DNA of 64,000 nucleotides, from assembly GCF_001955695.1 (NCBI RefSeq), contig NZ_CP019236.1, positions 868,001-932,000 on the forward strand. Direction: 5' to 3'. Origin of the DNA: Rhodoferax koreense (GTDB lineage Bacteria; Pseudomonadota; Gammaproteobacteria; Burkholderiales; Burkholderiaceae_C). A program made the position numbers and the translations under genes. The notes under the pieces were generated by a model. That model did no database searches. It was not told where the DNA came from and saw nothing but the letters and a program-made list of their open reading frames with translations. Shown here one piece after another: positions 9,175 to 18,219 of this stretch. Position 1 is the stretch's first letter. Every line of letters starts with the position of its first letter.

Positions 9175-9867
9175 ATGTCAAACACCTACCGCATCGCCCC
9201 GTCCATCCTCTCCGCCGACTTCGCGCGCCTCGGCGACGAGGTGAAAAACGTCATCCAGGCCGGTGCCGACTGGATCCATTTCGACGTGATGGACAACCAC
9301 TACGTGCCCAACCTGACTTTCGGCCCGATGATCTGCAGCGCCTTGAAGCCGCACGCGCAGCGCGCCGACGGCACGCCGATCCCGATCGACGTGCACCTGA
9401 TGGTGCAGCCCGTGGACGCGCTGGCCGCGGCCTTCGCCGACGCAGGCGCCGACTTCATCAGCTTCCATGCCGACGCCACGCCGCACGTGCACCGCAGCGT
9501 GCAGGCCATCAAGGCCAAGGGCTGCAAGGCCGGCCTGGTGTTCAACCCATCGGCCAGCCTGGACGTGCTCGACTGGATGATCGACGAGATCGACCTGGTG
9601 CTGATCATGAGCGTCAACCCCGGCTTTGGCGGCCAGAGCTTCATCGACTCGGCGCTGCGCAAGATCGAGGCCGTGCGCAAACGCATCGACGCCACGGGCC
9701 GCGACATCCGCCTCGAAGTGGACGGCGGCATCAAGACCGACAACATCGCGCGCGTGGCCTCGGCCGGTGCGGACACCTTCGTGGCCGGCAGCGCGATCTT
9801 CGGCAAGCCGAACTATGCGGCGGTGATCGCGGGGATGCGGGCGGAACTGTCCGGCGTCAAGGGCTAG
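9175..9867 (+). CDS. rpe: Ribulose-phosphate 3-epimerase
   Basis: It interconverts ribulose-5-phosphate and xylulose-5-phosphate in the pentose phosphate and Calvin cycles. The 230-residue TIM barrel shows [17 protein letters not shown] at the N-terminus, the metal-site segment [17 protein letters not shown], the HLMV strand, [13 protein letters not shown] and VDGGIK. The ATG at 9175 fits the family N-terminus; an in-frame ATG at 9160 would add five residues. It is followed by a repeat cluster rather than by gph, its common partner. Confidence 0.95.
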   Translation: MSNTYRIAPSILSADFARLGDEVKNVIQAGADWIHFDVMDNHYVPNLTFGPMICSALKPHAQRADGTPIPIDVHLMVQPVDALAAAFADAGADFISFHADATPHVHRSVQAIKAKGCKAGLVFNPSASLDVLDWMIDEIDLVLIMSVNPGFGGQSFIDSALRKIEAVRKRIDATGRDIRLEVDGGIKTDNIARVASAGADTFVAGSAIFGKPNYAAVIAGMRAELSGVKG

Positions 9868-9897
9868 GCATGCCGTTCGCCCGATCCTGACTGCGCC

Positions 9898-10121
9898 CCG
9901 TTCGCCCGGAGCTTGTCGAAGGGCCTGGTGCGGGTGCTTCGTCAGGCTCAGCACGAACGGGAATTTCAGGCGCAGCACGAACGGGAGTTTCAGCGCGAAC
10001 GGGGCTGGGTCCATGACCGTTTGCCCTGAGTTTGTCGAAGGGTGTGGTGCGAGTGCTTCGACAGGCTCAGCACGAACGGGAATTTGAGCACGGACGGGAA
10101 TATCAGCGCGAACGGGTTTTG
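9898..10121. repeat. Palindromic interspersed repeat, cluster B (tandemly duplicated)
   Basis: Several copies of the CCGTTCG...CTTGTCGAAGGG and CTTCGACAGGCTCAGCACGAACGG arms fill the gap between rpe and the Crp/Fnr-type gene. The stretch starting at 9898 is repeated with divergence from 10017, a period of 119 bases. Extra CAGCACGAACGGGA and CAGCGCGAACGGG half-units follow each copy. Confidence 0.8.
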
Positions 10122-10128
10122 GCCCGAC

Positions 10129-10833
10129 TCAATCCGCCGAATTCAGTGCCTCCAGGTCCAGCACACGCAAGCCGCCGTATTCCACGCGAATACTTCCCTG
10201 GGCCTCGAGCGCATTCAGCGCCTCGTTCACGCGCTGGCGCGACAGGCCCACCAGATAGGCCAGTTCCTGCTGCGTGATGCGCAGCGTCTCGCCCACGCCC
10301 GGGTAGAGAATTGGGTTGAACAGCGCCGCCAAGCTGCGCGCCACGCGCACGTCGGGGTTGTTCATGCGGTCGATGGCACGCGCGGCGATGAACTGGCCCA
10401 GCCGTTCATTGAGCTGGTTCATCACGAAGCGGTTGAAGCCGAGCGAGTGGTCGATCAGCCAATGGAAGGTTTCCACCGGCAACCCGGCCACCACGCCCTT
10501 CCGCAGGGCCTGCACGTTGTAGCGGTAGGGCTCGCGCTTGAGCACCGTGCCTTCGCCGAACCAGCCGCCCGGTGGCAGACCGGCGTAGGTCACGGTCTGG
10601 CCCTGCGCGCTTTCCGTGCTCATCTTCAGCAGGCCTTCCACCACGCCGAACCAATACGTCACCGGGCGGCCCATGCGGCACACATAATCACCCGGCTGCG
10701 CGTCGCCGACGAGCAGCTGCGGCAGGACGCTTTCGCGTTCGCCCTGGCTCAGATGCCGCAGCCAGGGAATGCCTTCCAGCTCGGCGGCGGTGGGCGCGCG
10801 CCGCCGCTGGTGCAGCGGCAGATCAGGCGTCAT
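10129..10833 (-). CDS. Crp/Fnr-family transcriptional regulator
   Basis: A 234-residue regulator with an N-terminal cyclic-nucleotide-binding-like beta-roll (about residues 25-140, with QPGDYVCRMGRPV and GGWFGEGTVLKR) and a C-terminal helix-turn-helix (ITQQELAYLVGLSRQRVNEAL). There is no N-terminal cysteine cluster, so an Fe-S oxygen sensor of the FNR kind is unlikely. The ATG at 10833 is chosen because the longer frame has no family sequence before it. It diverges from the acyl-CoA synthetase operon, and a perfect palindrome (10909-10926) lies between the two, a likely operator. Confidence 0.88.
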   Translation of the reverse strand: MTPDLPLHQRRRAPTAAELEGIPWLRHLSQGERESVLPQLLVGDAQPGDYVCRMGRPVTYWFGVVEGLLKMSTESAQGQTVTYAGLPPGGWFGEGTVLKREPYRYNVQALRKGVVAGLPVETFHWLIDHSLGFNRFVMNQLNERLGQFIAARAIDRMNNPDVRVARSLAALFNPILYPGVGETLRITQQELAYLVGLSRQRVNEALNALEAQGSIRVEYGGLRVLDLEALNSAD

Positions 10834-10908
10834 GGTGAATGCCTGTCGAGCGGCGCGATAAAAATGCAGACATGTGAGGGTAAGTCCGGGGGAGGGGAGT
10901 CCCTTGGA

Positions 10909-10926
10909 TTGTCGTCCAAACGACAA
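10909..10926. promoter_or_regulatory. Perfect inverted repeat, putative operator
   Basis: TTGTCGT and ACGACAA are separated by CCAA. It lies 55 bases before the acyl-CoA synthetase start and about 75 bases from the divergent Crp/Fnr-type regulator. Arm length and symmetry fit a dimeric winged-helix regulator; assigning it to the neighbour is inference. Confidence 0.55.
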
Positions 10927-10981
10927 CCTGGCGTCAAAGTGAACCCTAGTATCGCGGCAAACCAGCATAAGGACCCCGTTT

Positions 10982-12928
10982 ATGCAGACGACGTTTCCCC
11001 GACTCCTGTTGAAGCATGCCGCCGAGCGCCCGCAGGCGCCCGCCATGCGCGAGAAGGAATACGGCATCTGGCAGACCCACAGCTGGGCGCAGATGGCCGC
11101 GCTGGTGGAGCAGGTGGCCGGTGGCCTGGCCGCGGCCGGGCTGCGCGCGGGAGAGCACATGGTGGTGGTCGGCGCCAACCGGCCGCGGCTCTACGCCACG
11201 ATGCTGGCCGCGCAGGCGCTGGGTGCGATCCCGATCCCGCTGTACCAGGACGCGGTCGCCGCCGAATGTGTTTTCCCGATCAACAACGCCGAGGTGCGTT
11301 TCGCCATGGTCGAAGACCAGGAACAGGTCGACAAGCTGCTGGAGATACGCGACCAATGTCCTCAGCTGCAGACCATCGTCTTCGACGACCCGCGGGGCTT
11401 GCGCCAGTACGACGAACCCGGCCTGATGGCAATGGACAGCCTCATCGAAAGCGGCCGTGCGCATGCGGCCGCGCACCCCGGCTTCTTCAAGGCGGCGGTC
11501 GAGGCGGCTGAACCCGACGACGTGGCCGCGATGTTCTTCACCTCGGGCACGACCGGCCATCCCAAGGGCGTGGTGCACACGCACCGCACCCTGCTCGACC
11601 GCGCACAGGCCGGCGCCGATTTCGACAAGCTCACGAACCGCGAAGAAGTGCTGGCCTACATGCCGCTGGCCTGGATCGGCCAGAACATCTTCAGCTACGC
11701 GCAGTGGCTGTGCTGCGGCTACGTGGTGAACTGCCCCGAGAGCGCGGGCACCGTGACCATCGACCTGAAGGAGATCGGCCCGACCTACTACTTCGCGCCG
11801 CCGCGCATCTTCGAAGGCCTGCTGACCAGCGTGATGATCCGCATGGAGGACGCGGGCGCGGTGAAGCGCGGCATGTTCCACCATTTCATGGTCGTGGCGC
11901 GCAAGGTCGGCCCGGCGCTGATGGACGGCAAGCCGGTCGGGCTCGGCGACCGGCTGCTGTATGCCCTGGGCAACCTGTTCGTCTACGGCCCCTTGCGCAA
12001 CAGCCTGGGCTTCAACCGCGTGCGCGTGGCCTACACGGCGGGCGAGGCCATCGGGCCGGACCTGTTCACCTTCTACCGCTCGATCGGCATCAACCTGAAG
12101 CAGCTCTACGGCTCCACCGAGACCGCGGTGTTCGTCTGCCTGCAGCCAGACCACCAGGCACGCGCCGACACCGTGGGCGTCCCGATCAGCGGCGTGGAGA
12201 TCAAGGTGGCCGAGAACGGCGAGATCCTCGTCAAGTCCGCCGGCCTGCTCAAGGGCTATTACAAGAATCCCACGGCCACGGCCGAGGTGCTCACGGCCGA
12301 TGGCTGGTACCACACCAGCGACGCCGGCTTCCTCGACGCCAGCGGCCACCTGAAGATCATCGACCGCGTGAAGGACGTGGGCCGCATCCAGGGCGGGCCG
12401 AACGACGGCGCCATGTTCGCGCCCAAGTACGTGGAGAACAAGCTCAAGTTCTTCCCGCACATCAAGGAAGCCGTGGCCTACGGCGACGGCCGCGAACGCG
12501 TCTGCGTGATGCTCAACATCGACTTCGACGCCGTGGGCAACTGGGCCGAACGGCGCAACCTGCCCTATGCGGGCTACACCGATCTCGCGCAGAAGCCCGA
12601 GGTCTACCAGCTCATGCAGGCGTGCGTGGAAAAGGTCAACGCCGACCTGGCCGCCGACAGCCTGCTGGCCGGCTCGCAGATCAGCCGCTTCCTCGTGCTG
12701 CACAAGGAACTGGACGCCGACGACGGCGAGCTCACGCGCACCAACAAGGTCCGCCGCGGCTTCATCGCCGAGAAGTACCAGCCGCTGATCGACGCCCTGT
12801 ACGGCGGCAAAAAGGAGCAGTTCATCGAGACCACGGTGAAGTTCGAAGACGGCCGCAGCGGCAGCGTGAGCGCCACGCTCGCGATCGGCGATGCGAAGAC
12901 ATTCAACCCTGTGAAGGCGGCGGCATGA
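10982..12928 (+). CDS. AMP-forming acyl-CoA synthetase
   Basis: A 648-residue ligase of the long-chain acyl-CoA synthetase (AMP-binding) class that would activate a carboxylate to its CoA thioester. Motifs are FFTSGTTGHPKGVVHTH (about residues 184-200), QLYGSTE, the WYHTSDAGF adenylate-binding Asp and IIDRVKDV at the hinge. It is first in an operon with branched-chain-type ABC transporter genes and overlaps livG by 4 bases. The genomic pairing suggests that the imported acid is its substrate (aromatic or fatty). Nothing in the sequence fixes which. Confidence 0.88.
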   Translation: MQTTFPRLLLKHAAERPQAPAMREKEYGIWQTHSWAQMAALVEQVAGGLAAAGLRAGEHMVVVGANRPRLYATMLAAQALGAIPIPLYQDAVAAECVFPINNAEVRFAMVEDQEQVDKLLEIRDQCPQLQTIVFDDPRGLRQYDEPGLMAMDSLIESGRAHAAAHPGFFKAAVEAAEPDDVAAMFFTSGTTGHPKGVVHTHRTLLDRAQAGADFDKLTNREEVLAYMPLAWIGQNIFSYAQWLCCGYVVNCPESAGTVTIDLKEIGPTYYFAPPRIFEGLLTSVMIRMEDAGAVKRGMFHHFMVVARKVGPALMDGKPVGLGDRLLYALGNLFVYGPLRNSLGFNRVRVAYTAGEAIGPDLFTFYRSIGINLKQLYGSTETAVFVCLQPDHQARADTVGVPISGVEIKVAENGEILVKSAGLLKGYYKNPTATAEVLTADGWYHTSDAGFLDASGHLKIIDRVKDVGRIQGGPNDGAMFAPKYVENKLKFFPHIKEAVAYGDGRERVCVMLNIDFDAVGNWAERRNLPYAGYTDLAQKPEVYQLMQACVEKVNADLAADSLLAGSQISRFLVLHKELDADDGELTRTNKVRRGFIAEKYQPLIDALYGGKKEQFIETTVKFEDGRSGSVSATLAIGDAKTFNPVKAAA

Positions 12929-13800
12929 TGGATATGGCTGAAGCTCGGAATTTGCAGACGCATGGCCCCGAACCGCTCGCGGGGGAGGGCCAGGCAGGCC
13001 AGCGGACGGGCGAGGTCCTCCTGGACGTCGCCAACATCTCGCTGCGCTTCGGCGGCGTGAACGCGCTGACCGACATCTCGTTCAACGTGCGCGAGCACGA
13101 GATCCGCGCCATCATCGGCCCGAACGGCGCGGGCAAGAGTTCGATGCTGAACTGCATCAACGGCGTCTACGCGCCGCAGCAGGGCGCCATCACCTTTCGC
13201 GGCCAGACCTTCAAGCACATGAACTCGCGCCAGGTGGCCGAGATGGGCGTGGCGCGCACCTTCCAGAACCTCGCGCTGTTCAAGGGCATGAGCGTGCTGG
13301 ACAACATCATGTCCGGGCGCAACCTCAAGATCAAAAGCAACCTGCTGTGGCAGGCGCTGCGCATCGGCCCCGCGGTGCGCGAGGAGATCCAGCACCGCGA
13401 AGCGGTGGAACGCATCATCGACTTCCTCGAGATCCAGGCCTACCGCAAGACACCCGTCGGCCAGCTGCCCTACGGCCTGCAGAAACGCGTGGACCTGGGG
13501 CGTGCGCTGGCCATGGAGCCGCAGATGCTGCTGCTCGACGAGCCCATGGCCGGCATGAACGTGGAAGAGAAACAGGACATGTGCCGCTTCGTGCTCGACG
13601 TGAACCAGGAGTTCGGCACCACCGTCGTGCTGATCGAACACGACATGGGCGTGGTGATGGACATCAGCGACCGCGTGGTGGTGCTCGACTACGGCAAGAA
13701 GATCGGCGACGGCACGCCGCAGGAAGTGCGCAACAACCCCGACGTGATCCGCGCCTACCTCGGTGCGGAAGCCTCGTCCAACCCACCGCAAGGACATTGA
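12925..13800 (+). CDS. livG: ABC transporter ATPase, LivG type
   Basis: A 291-residue ATPase of the hydrophobic amino-acid transporter family. Walker A is GPNGAGKSS (residues 65-73), the signature is the divergent LPYGLQKRVDLGRAL, Walker B is LLLDEPMAGMN, and the switch His is in LIEHDMG. The first about 34 residues are a non-conserved extension. The start ATG overlaps the synthetase stop (ATGATG), and an adjacent ATG at 12928 is equally possible. It works with the LivH and LivM permeases that follow and with LivF at 17395. The cargo may be an aromatic or fatty acid rather than leucine. Confidence 0.88.
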   Translation: MMDMAEARNLQTHGPEPLAGEGQAGQRTGEVLLDVANISLRFGGVNALTDISFNVREHEIRAIIGPNGAGKSSMLNCINGVYAPQQGAITFRGQTFKHMNSRQVAEMGVARTFQNLALFKGMSVLDNIMSGRNLKIKSNLLWQALRIGPAVREEIQHREAVERIIDFLEIQAYRKTPVGQLPYGLQKRVDLGRALAMEPQMLLLDEPMAGMNVEEKQDMCRFVLDVNQEFGTTVVLIEHDMGVVMDISDRVVVLDYGKKIGDGTPQEVRNNPDVIRAYLGAEASSNPPQGH

Positions 13801-13801
13801 C

Positions 13802-14731
13802 ATGGGGTTCTTCCTCGAGACGGTTTTCGGCGGCCTGATGGCCGGCATGCTGTACGCGCTGGTGGCGCTCGGCTTCGTGCTGATCTTCAAGGCCTCCGGC
13901 GTGTTCAACTTCGCGCAGGGCGCGATGGTGCTGTTCGCGGCGCTGGCCATGGCGCGTTATGCGGAATGGTTCCCGCAGTGGTTCGGCTTCCAGAGCCTGC
14001 TGCTGGCGAACCTGCTGGCCTTCGCCGCGGCGGTGGCGACGATGGTCGTCGTGGCCTGGCTCATCGAGCGGCTGGCGCTGCGCCGGCTGGTGAACCAGGA
14101 GGGCATCACGCTGCTGATGGCCACGCTGGGCATCAGCTATTTCCTCGACGGCGCGGGGCAACTCCTGTTCGGCAGCGCCACCTACAAGATCGACGTGGGC
14201 ATGCCCAAGGACCCGATGATGGTGCTGGAAAACACCTTCCAGGGCGGCCTGCTGCTGAGCAAGGAAGACCTGTACGCCGCAATGATCGCCGCCATGCTGG
14301 TGGCGCTGCTCACGCTGTTCTTCCAGAAGACGCGCACCGGCCGCGCGCTGCGTGCCGTGGCCGACGACCACCAGGCCGCGCAGTCCATCGGCATTCCTCT
14401 GGCGCGCATCTGGGTCATCGTCTGGTCGGTGGGCGGCATCGTGGCCCTGGTAGCCGGCATCATCTGGGGCAGCAAGCTCGGGGTGCAGTTCTCGATCTCG
14501 CTGGTGGCGCTGAAGGCGTTTCCGGTGGTGATCCTGGGCGGGTTGACTTCGGTGCCGGGGGCGATTCTGGGCGGGCTGATCATCGGTGTGGGTGAGAAAC
14601 TTTCCGAGATTTATCTCGGCCCATTCGTTGGTGGCGGCATCGAAAACTGGTTTGCTTATGTACTCGCCTTGGGTTTCTTGCTAGTTCGTCCGCAAGGTTT
14701 GTTCGGCGACAAAATCATCGATCGGGTCTGA
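13802..14731 (+). CDS. livH: ABC transporter permease, LivH type
   Basis: A 309-residue inner-membrane permease with about eight hydrophobic segments. It begins FLETVFGGLMAGMLYALVALG as LivH proteins do and carries the coupling-helix segment GRALRAVADDHQAAQSIGI, then ends with the AILGGLIIGVGEKL family segment. It starts one base after the livG stop and ends two bases before livM. Confidence 0.9.
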   Translation: MGFFLETVFGGLMAGMLYALVALGFVLIFKASGVFNFAQGAMVLFAALAMARYAEWFPQWFGFQSLLLANLLAFAAAVATMVVVAWLIERLALRRLVNQEGITLLMATLGISYFLDGAGQLLFGSATYKIDVGMPKDPMMVLENTFQGGLLLSKEDLYAAMIAAMLVALLTLFFQKTRTGRALRAVADDHQAAQSIGIPLARIWVIVWSVGGIVALVAGIIWGSKLGVQFSISLVALKAFPVVILGGLTSVPGAILGGLIIGVGEKLSEIYLGPFVGGGIENWFAYVLALGFLLVRPQGLFGDKIIDRV

Positions 14732-14733
14732 GC

Positions 14734-15798
14734 ATGTTCTATAGAGAAAACGGCCAGTTCAAGAGCAGCTACAGCGCCGACCTGGCCCTGTTCCCGGTCG
14801 CGCAGGACCGCTGGGCCATGTGGGGGCTGCTGGCGGTATGTTTCGTGGTCGTGCCCTTCGTGGCCAGCGATTACGTGTTCCGCGCGGTGATCACGCCCTT
14901 CCTGATCCTGTCGCTCGCGGCCATCGGCCTGAACATCCTCGTCGGCTATTGCGGGCAGATCTCGCTCGGCACGGGCGCCTTCATGGCGGTGGGTGCCTAC
15001 GCAGCCTACAACCTACAGGTGCGCATCGAGGGCATGCCGCTGCTGCTGTCGCTGCTCGGCGGCGGGCTGTGCGCCACGGCGGCGGGCGTGTTGTTCGGCA
15101 TCCCGAGCCTGCGCATCCGCGGCTTGTACCTGGCGGTGGCCACACTCGCCGCACAGTTCTTCGTCGACTGGTTCACCAACCGCATGAAGTGGGTGACCAA
15201 CGATTCGTCCTCGGGTTCGGTGAGCGTGGCCAACCTGCAGATCGGCGGTTATGCCTTCGAGACGCCGGTGCAGAAGTATTTGCTGTGCCTGAGCATCGTG
15301 GCCCTGTTCGCGCTGCTGGCCAAGAACCTGGTGCGTGGCGCCATCGGCCGCGAATGGATGGCCATGCGCGACATGGACGTGGCGGCGGCGGTGATCGGCA
15401 TCCGGCCGGTGTATGCCAAGCTCACGGCGTTCGCGGTCAGCAGCTTCATCGTCGGCCTGGCCGGCGCCCTGTGGGGCTTCGTGCACCTCGGCGCCTGGGA
15501 GCCGGCCGCCTTCGGGATCGACAAGTCCTTCCAGCTGCTGTTCATGGTCATCATCGGCGGCCTGGGTTCGATCGCCGGCAGCTTCTTCGGCGCGGCCTTC
15601 ATCGTGCTGCTGCCGCTGTTCCTGAACTACGTGCCGCACTGGCTCGGCCTGTCGATCTCCACCGCCACCGCGTCGCACCTGGAGCACATGATCTTCGGTG
15701 CGCTGATCGTTTTCTTCCTGATCGTCGAGCCCCATGGCCTGGCGCGGCTGTGGTCCACCGCGCGGCAGAAGCTGCGGCTCTGGCCCTTCCCTCATTGA
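14734..15798 (+). CDS. livM: ABC transporter permease, LivM type
   Basis: A 354-residue permease partnering LivH. Family features are GLNILVGYCGQISLGTGAFMAVGAYA, the FGIPSLRIRGLYLAVATLA stretch and the coupling segment GREWMAMRDMDVAAAVIGI, followed by a membrane segment. It lies between livH and the binding-protein gene in the same operon. Confidence 0.9.
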   Translation: MFYRENGQFKSSYSADLALFPVAQDRWAMWGLLAVCFVVVPFVASDYVFRAVITPFLILSLAAIGLNILVGYCGQISLGTGAFMAVGAYAAYNLQVRIEGMPLLLSLLGGGLCATAAGVLFGIPSLRIRGLYLAVATLAAQFFVDWFTNRMKWVTNDSSSGSVSVANLQIGGYAFETPVQKYLLCLSIVALFALLAKNLVRGAIGREWMAMRDMDVAAAVIGIRPVYAKLTAFAVSSFIVGLAGALWGFVHLGAWEPAAFGIDKSFQLLFMVIIGGLGSIAGSFFGAAFIVLLPLFLNYVPHWLGLSISTATASHLEHMIFGALIVFFLIVEPHGLARLWSTARQKLRLWPFPH

Positions 15799-15852
15799 CC
15801 CCCACCGAGTTTCAAACCCGCACCGATGAGTGCTTTATCAAAGGAGACAAGC

Positions 15853-17172
15853 ATGCAATTCAGAAAATTCGCGCTGTACGCCGTGGCGGCGGCCACCGGG
15901 CTTTCGGCGCTCGCCACGGCCACGCTGGCCCAGGCGCAGGCGGCCGAGCAGTTCGTGCCTTTGCTGGTCTACCGCACGGGCCAGTTCGCGCCGCTCGGCA
16001 TCCCATGGGCCGACGGCAAGCAGGACTATCTGAAGCTGGTGAACGCGCGCGACGGCGGTGTCAACGGCGTGAAGCTCACGTTCGAGGAATGCGAGACCGC
16101 CTACGATGCGGCCAAGGGCGTGGAGTGTTATGAGCGCCTGAAGACCAAGGGCACCGGCGCCTCCGGCTTCGACCCGCAGTCCACCGGCATCACCTTCGCC
16201 GTGACCGACAAGGCCTACAACGACAAGGTCGCCATCGAGACCCCGGGCTACGGCCTGTCGCAGTCGGTCGACGGCACGGTGTTCGAATGGAACTTCCCGC
16301 TGCTCGGCACCTACTGGACGGCGGCCGACGTGATGCTGCAGGACATCGCCAAGAAGGAAGGCGGCAGCCTGAAGGGCAAGAAGATCGCGCTCGTCTACCA
16401 CGACAGCCCCTACGGCAAGGAGCCGATTCCGCTGCTGCAAAAGCGCGCCGCGGCCGAAGGCTTCGAGGTCAGCCTGTTCCCGGTCACGCCGCCCGGCGTG
16501 GAGCAGAAGTCCACCTGGCTGCAGATCCGCCAGCAAAAGCCCGACTACGTGCTGTTCTGGTCGGCCGGCGTGATGACGCCCGCCGGCATCCGCGAAGCCC
16601 AGGCCAGCGGCTACCCGCGCGAGAAGATGTACGCCATCTGGTGGGCCGGCTCCGACCACGACGTGAAGGACATCGGCGCCGGCGCCAAGGGCTACAACGC
16701 CATCACCATCCACAACAGCGCCGCACAGGACAAGGTGCACGACGACCTGAAGAAGTTCGTCTACGACAAGGGCCAGGGCAGCGGCCCGGCGACCAGCGTC
16801 GGCACGCTGGCGCACACGCGCGGCATGATGATCTCGATGCTGCAGGTCGAAGCCATCCGCGCCGCGCAGGAGAAATACGGCAAGGGCAAGGCGCTGACCT
16901 CGGAGCAGGTGCGCTGGGGTTATGAAAACCTCGACCTCACGGCCGACAAGCTCAAGGCGCTCGGCTTCGGCGAAGTGATGCGGCCGGTGAAGACTTCGTG
17001 CAGCAACCACATGGGCACCGACTGGGCGCGCATCGTGCAGTGGGACGGCGGCAAGTGGGAGATCAAGTCCGACTGGTACCAGGCCGACAAGACGCACATC
17101 GATCCACTGGTGAAGGAGTTCTCGGCGAAGTATGCCAAGGACAAGAACGTCAAGCCACGGACTTGCGGCTAA
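15853..17172 (+). CDS. ABC transporter substrate-binding protein (LivK-like)
   Basis: A 439-residue periplasmic binding protein of the Peripla_BP_6 class. It has a clear Sec signal peptide (RKFALYAVAAATGLSALATA... cleaved after AQAQA, about residue 28). The AAGGAG at 15841-15846 precedes the ATG at 15853 at good spacing, which decides the start. It is larger than amino-acid-binding LivJ/LivK (about 370 residues), resembling family members found beside aromatic-acid CoA ligases. It should deliver substrate to LivHMGF. The substrate is not known. Confidence 0.87.
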   Translation: MQFRKFALYAVAAATGLSALATATLAQAQAAEQFVPLLVYRTGQFAPLGIPWADGKQDYLKLVNARDGGVNGVKLTFEECETAYDAAKGVECYERLKTKGTGASGFDPQSTGITFAVTDKAYNDKVAIETPGYGLSQSVDGTVFEWNFPLLGTYWTAADVMLQDIAKKEGGSLKGKKIALVYHDSPYGKEPIPLLQKRAAAEGFEVSLFPVTPPGVEQKSTWLQIRQQKPDYVLFWSAGVMTPAGIREAQASGYPREKMYAIWWAGSDHDVKDIGAGAKGYNAITIHNSAAQDKVHDDLKKFVYDKGQGSGPATSVGTLAHTRGMMISMLQVEAIRAAQEKYGKGKALTSEQVRWGYENLDLTADKLKALGFGEVMRPVKTSCSNHMGTDWARIVQWDGGKWEIKSDWYQADKTHIDPLVKEFSAKYAKDKNVKPRTCG

Positions 17173-17180
17173 GTGCCATC

Positions 17181-17374
17181 CCGTTCGTGCTGAGCCCACT
17201 CCGTTCGTGCTGAGCCGGTCGAAGCACAGCCACCGAGCCCTTCGACAGGCTCAGGGCGAACGGGTATTGGAGGTCCGTTCGAGCCCACCTCCGTTCGTGC
17301 TGAGCCCACCTCCGTTCGTGCTGAGCTTGTCGAAGTACCTGCAACCGGCCCTTCGACAGGCGCAGGGCGAACGG
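17181..17374. repeat. Palindromic interspersed repeat, cluster C
   Basis: It contains four direct copies of CCGTTCGTGCTGAGC (starting near 17181, 17201, 17291 and 17312) plus inverted partner arms ending in GCGAACGG. The last pair (about 17312-17335 and 17351-17374) could form a long hairpin. The cluster splits the transporter operon between the binding protein and livF. Confidence 0.8.
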
Positions 17375-17394
17375 CCTACCCGGTAATCATCCTC

Positions 17395-18219
17395 ATGACC
17401 GAACCGCTATCCAATTCCCCTCCGCCCCTGCTCGACGTCAACGGCATCGAGGTCATCTACAACCACGTCATCCTGGTGCTGCGCGGCGTGTCGCTGAACG
17501 TGCCCGAGGGCAAGATCGTGGCGCTGCTCGGTGGCAACGGCGCGGGCAAGACGACCACGCTGCGCGCCATCTCCAACCTGCTGGCGGGCGAACGCGGCGT
17601 GGTCACCAAGGGCGGCATTCGGCTGCGTGGCGAACGCATCGAGAACCTCACCCCGGCCGACCTGGTGCAGCGCGGCGTGGTGCAGGTGATGGAGGGCCGG
17701 CACTGCTTCGCCCACCTCACCATCGAGGAGAACCTGATGACCGGCGCCTACACGCGCAGCAGCAAGGGCGAGATCGCGGCCAACCTGGAGAAGGTCTACG
17801 CGTATTTCCCGCGGCTCAAGACGCGGCGCACCTCGCAGGCGGCCTACACCTCGGGCGGCGAGCAGCAGATGTGCGCCATCGGCCGCGCGCTGATGGCCAA
17901 CCCCAGCATGGTGCTGCTCGACGAGCCGTCGATGGGCCTGGCGCCGCAGATCGTGGAAGAAGTGTTCAACATCGTGCAGGACCTGAACCACAAGGAGAAG
18001 GTGACCTTCCTGCTGGCCGAGCAGAACACCTTCATGGCGCTGAAGTACGCCGACTACGGCTACATCATGGAGAGCGGCCGCATCGTGATGGACGGCGCCG
18101 CCAGCGATCTCGCCACCAACGAGGACGTGAAGGAGTTCTACCTCGGCGTGGGTGGCGGCGAACGCAAAAGTTTTAAAGATGTGAAAAGCTACAAGCGCAG
18201 AAAGCGGTGGCTCGCATGA
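17395..18219 (+). CDS. livF: ABC transporter ATPase, LivF type
   Basis: A 274-residue second ATPase for the LivHM permeases. Walker A is GGNGAGKTTT (near residue 44), the signature is TSGGEQQMCAIGRAL, Walker B is VLLDEPSMGLAP and the switch segment is LLAEQNTF. It is separated from the binding-protein gene by repeat cluster C and overlaps the following ligase-like gene by 4 bases. A basic tail (SYKRRKRW) extends beyond the usual end. Confidence 0.9.
   Translation: MTEPLSNSPPPLLDVNGIEVIYNHVILVLRGVSLNVPEGKIVALLGGNGAGKTTTLRAISNLLAGERGVVTKGGIRLRGERIENLTPADLVQRGVVQVMEGRHCFAHLTIEENLMTGAYTRSSKGEIAANLEKVYAYFPRLKTRRTSQAAYTSGGEQQMCAIGRALMANPSMVLLDEPSMGLAPQIVEEVFNIVQDLNHKEKVTFLLAEQNTFMALKYADYGYIMESGRIVMDGAASDLATNEDVKEFYLGVGGGERKSFKDVKSYKRRKRWLA

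Noticed and set aside
9898..10121. Repeated units that could be taken for a CRISPR array
   Set aside because: Units are inverted as well as direct, irregular in spacing, recur elsewhere in the window, and no cas gene is present.
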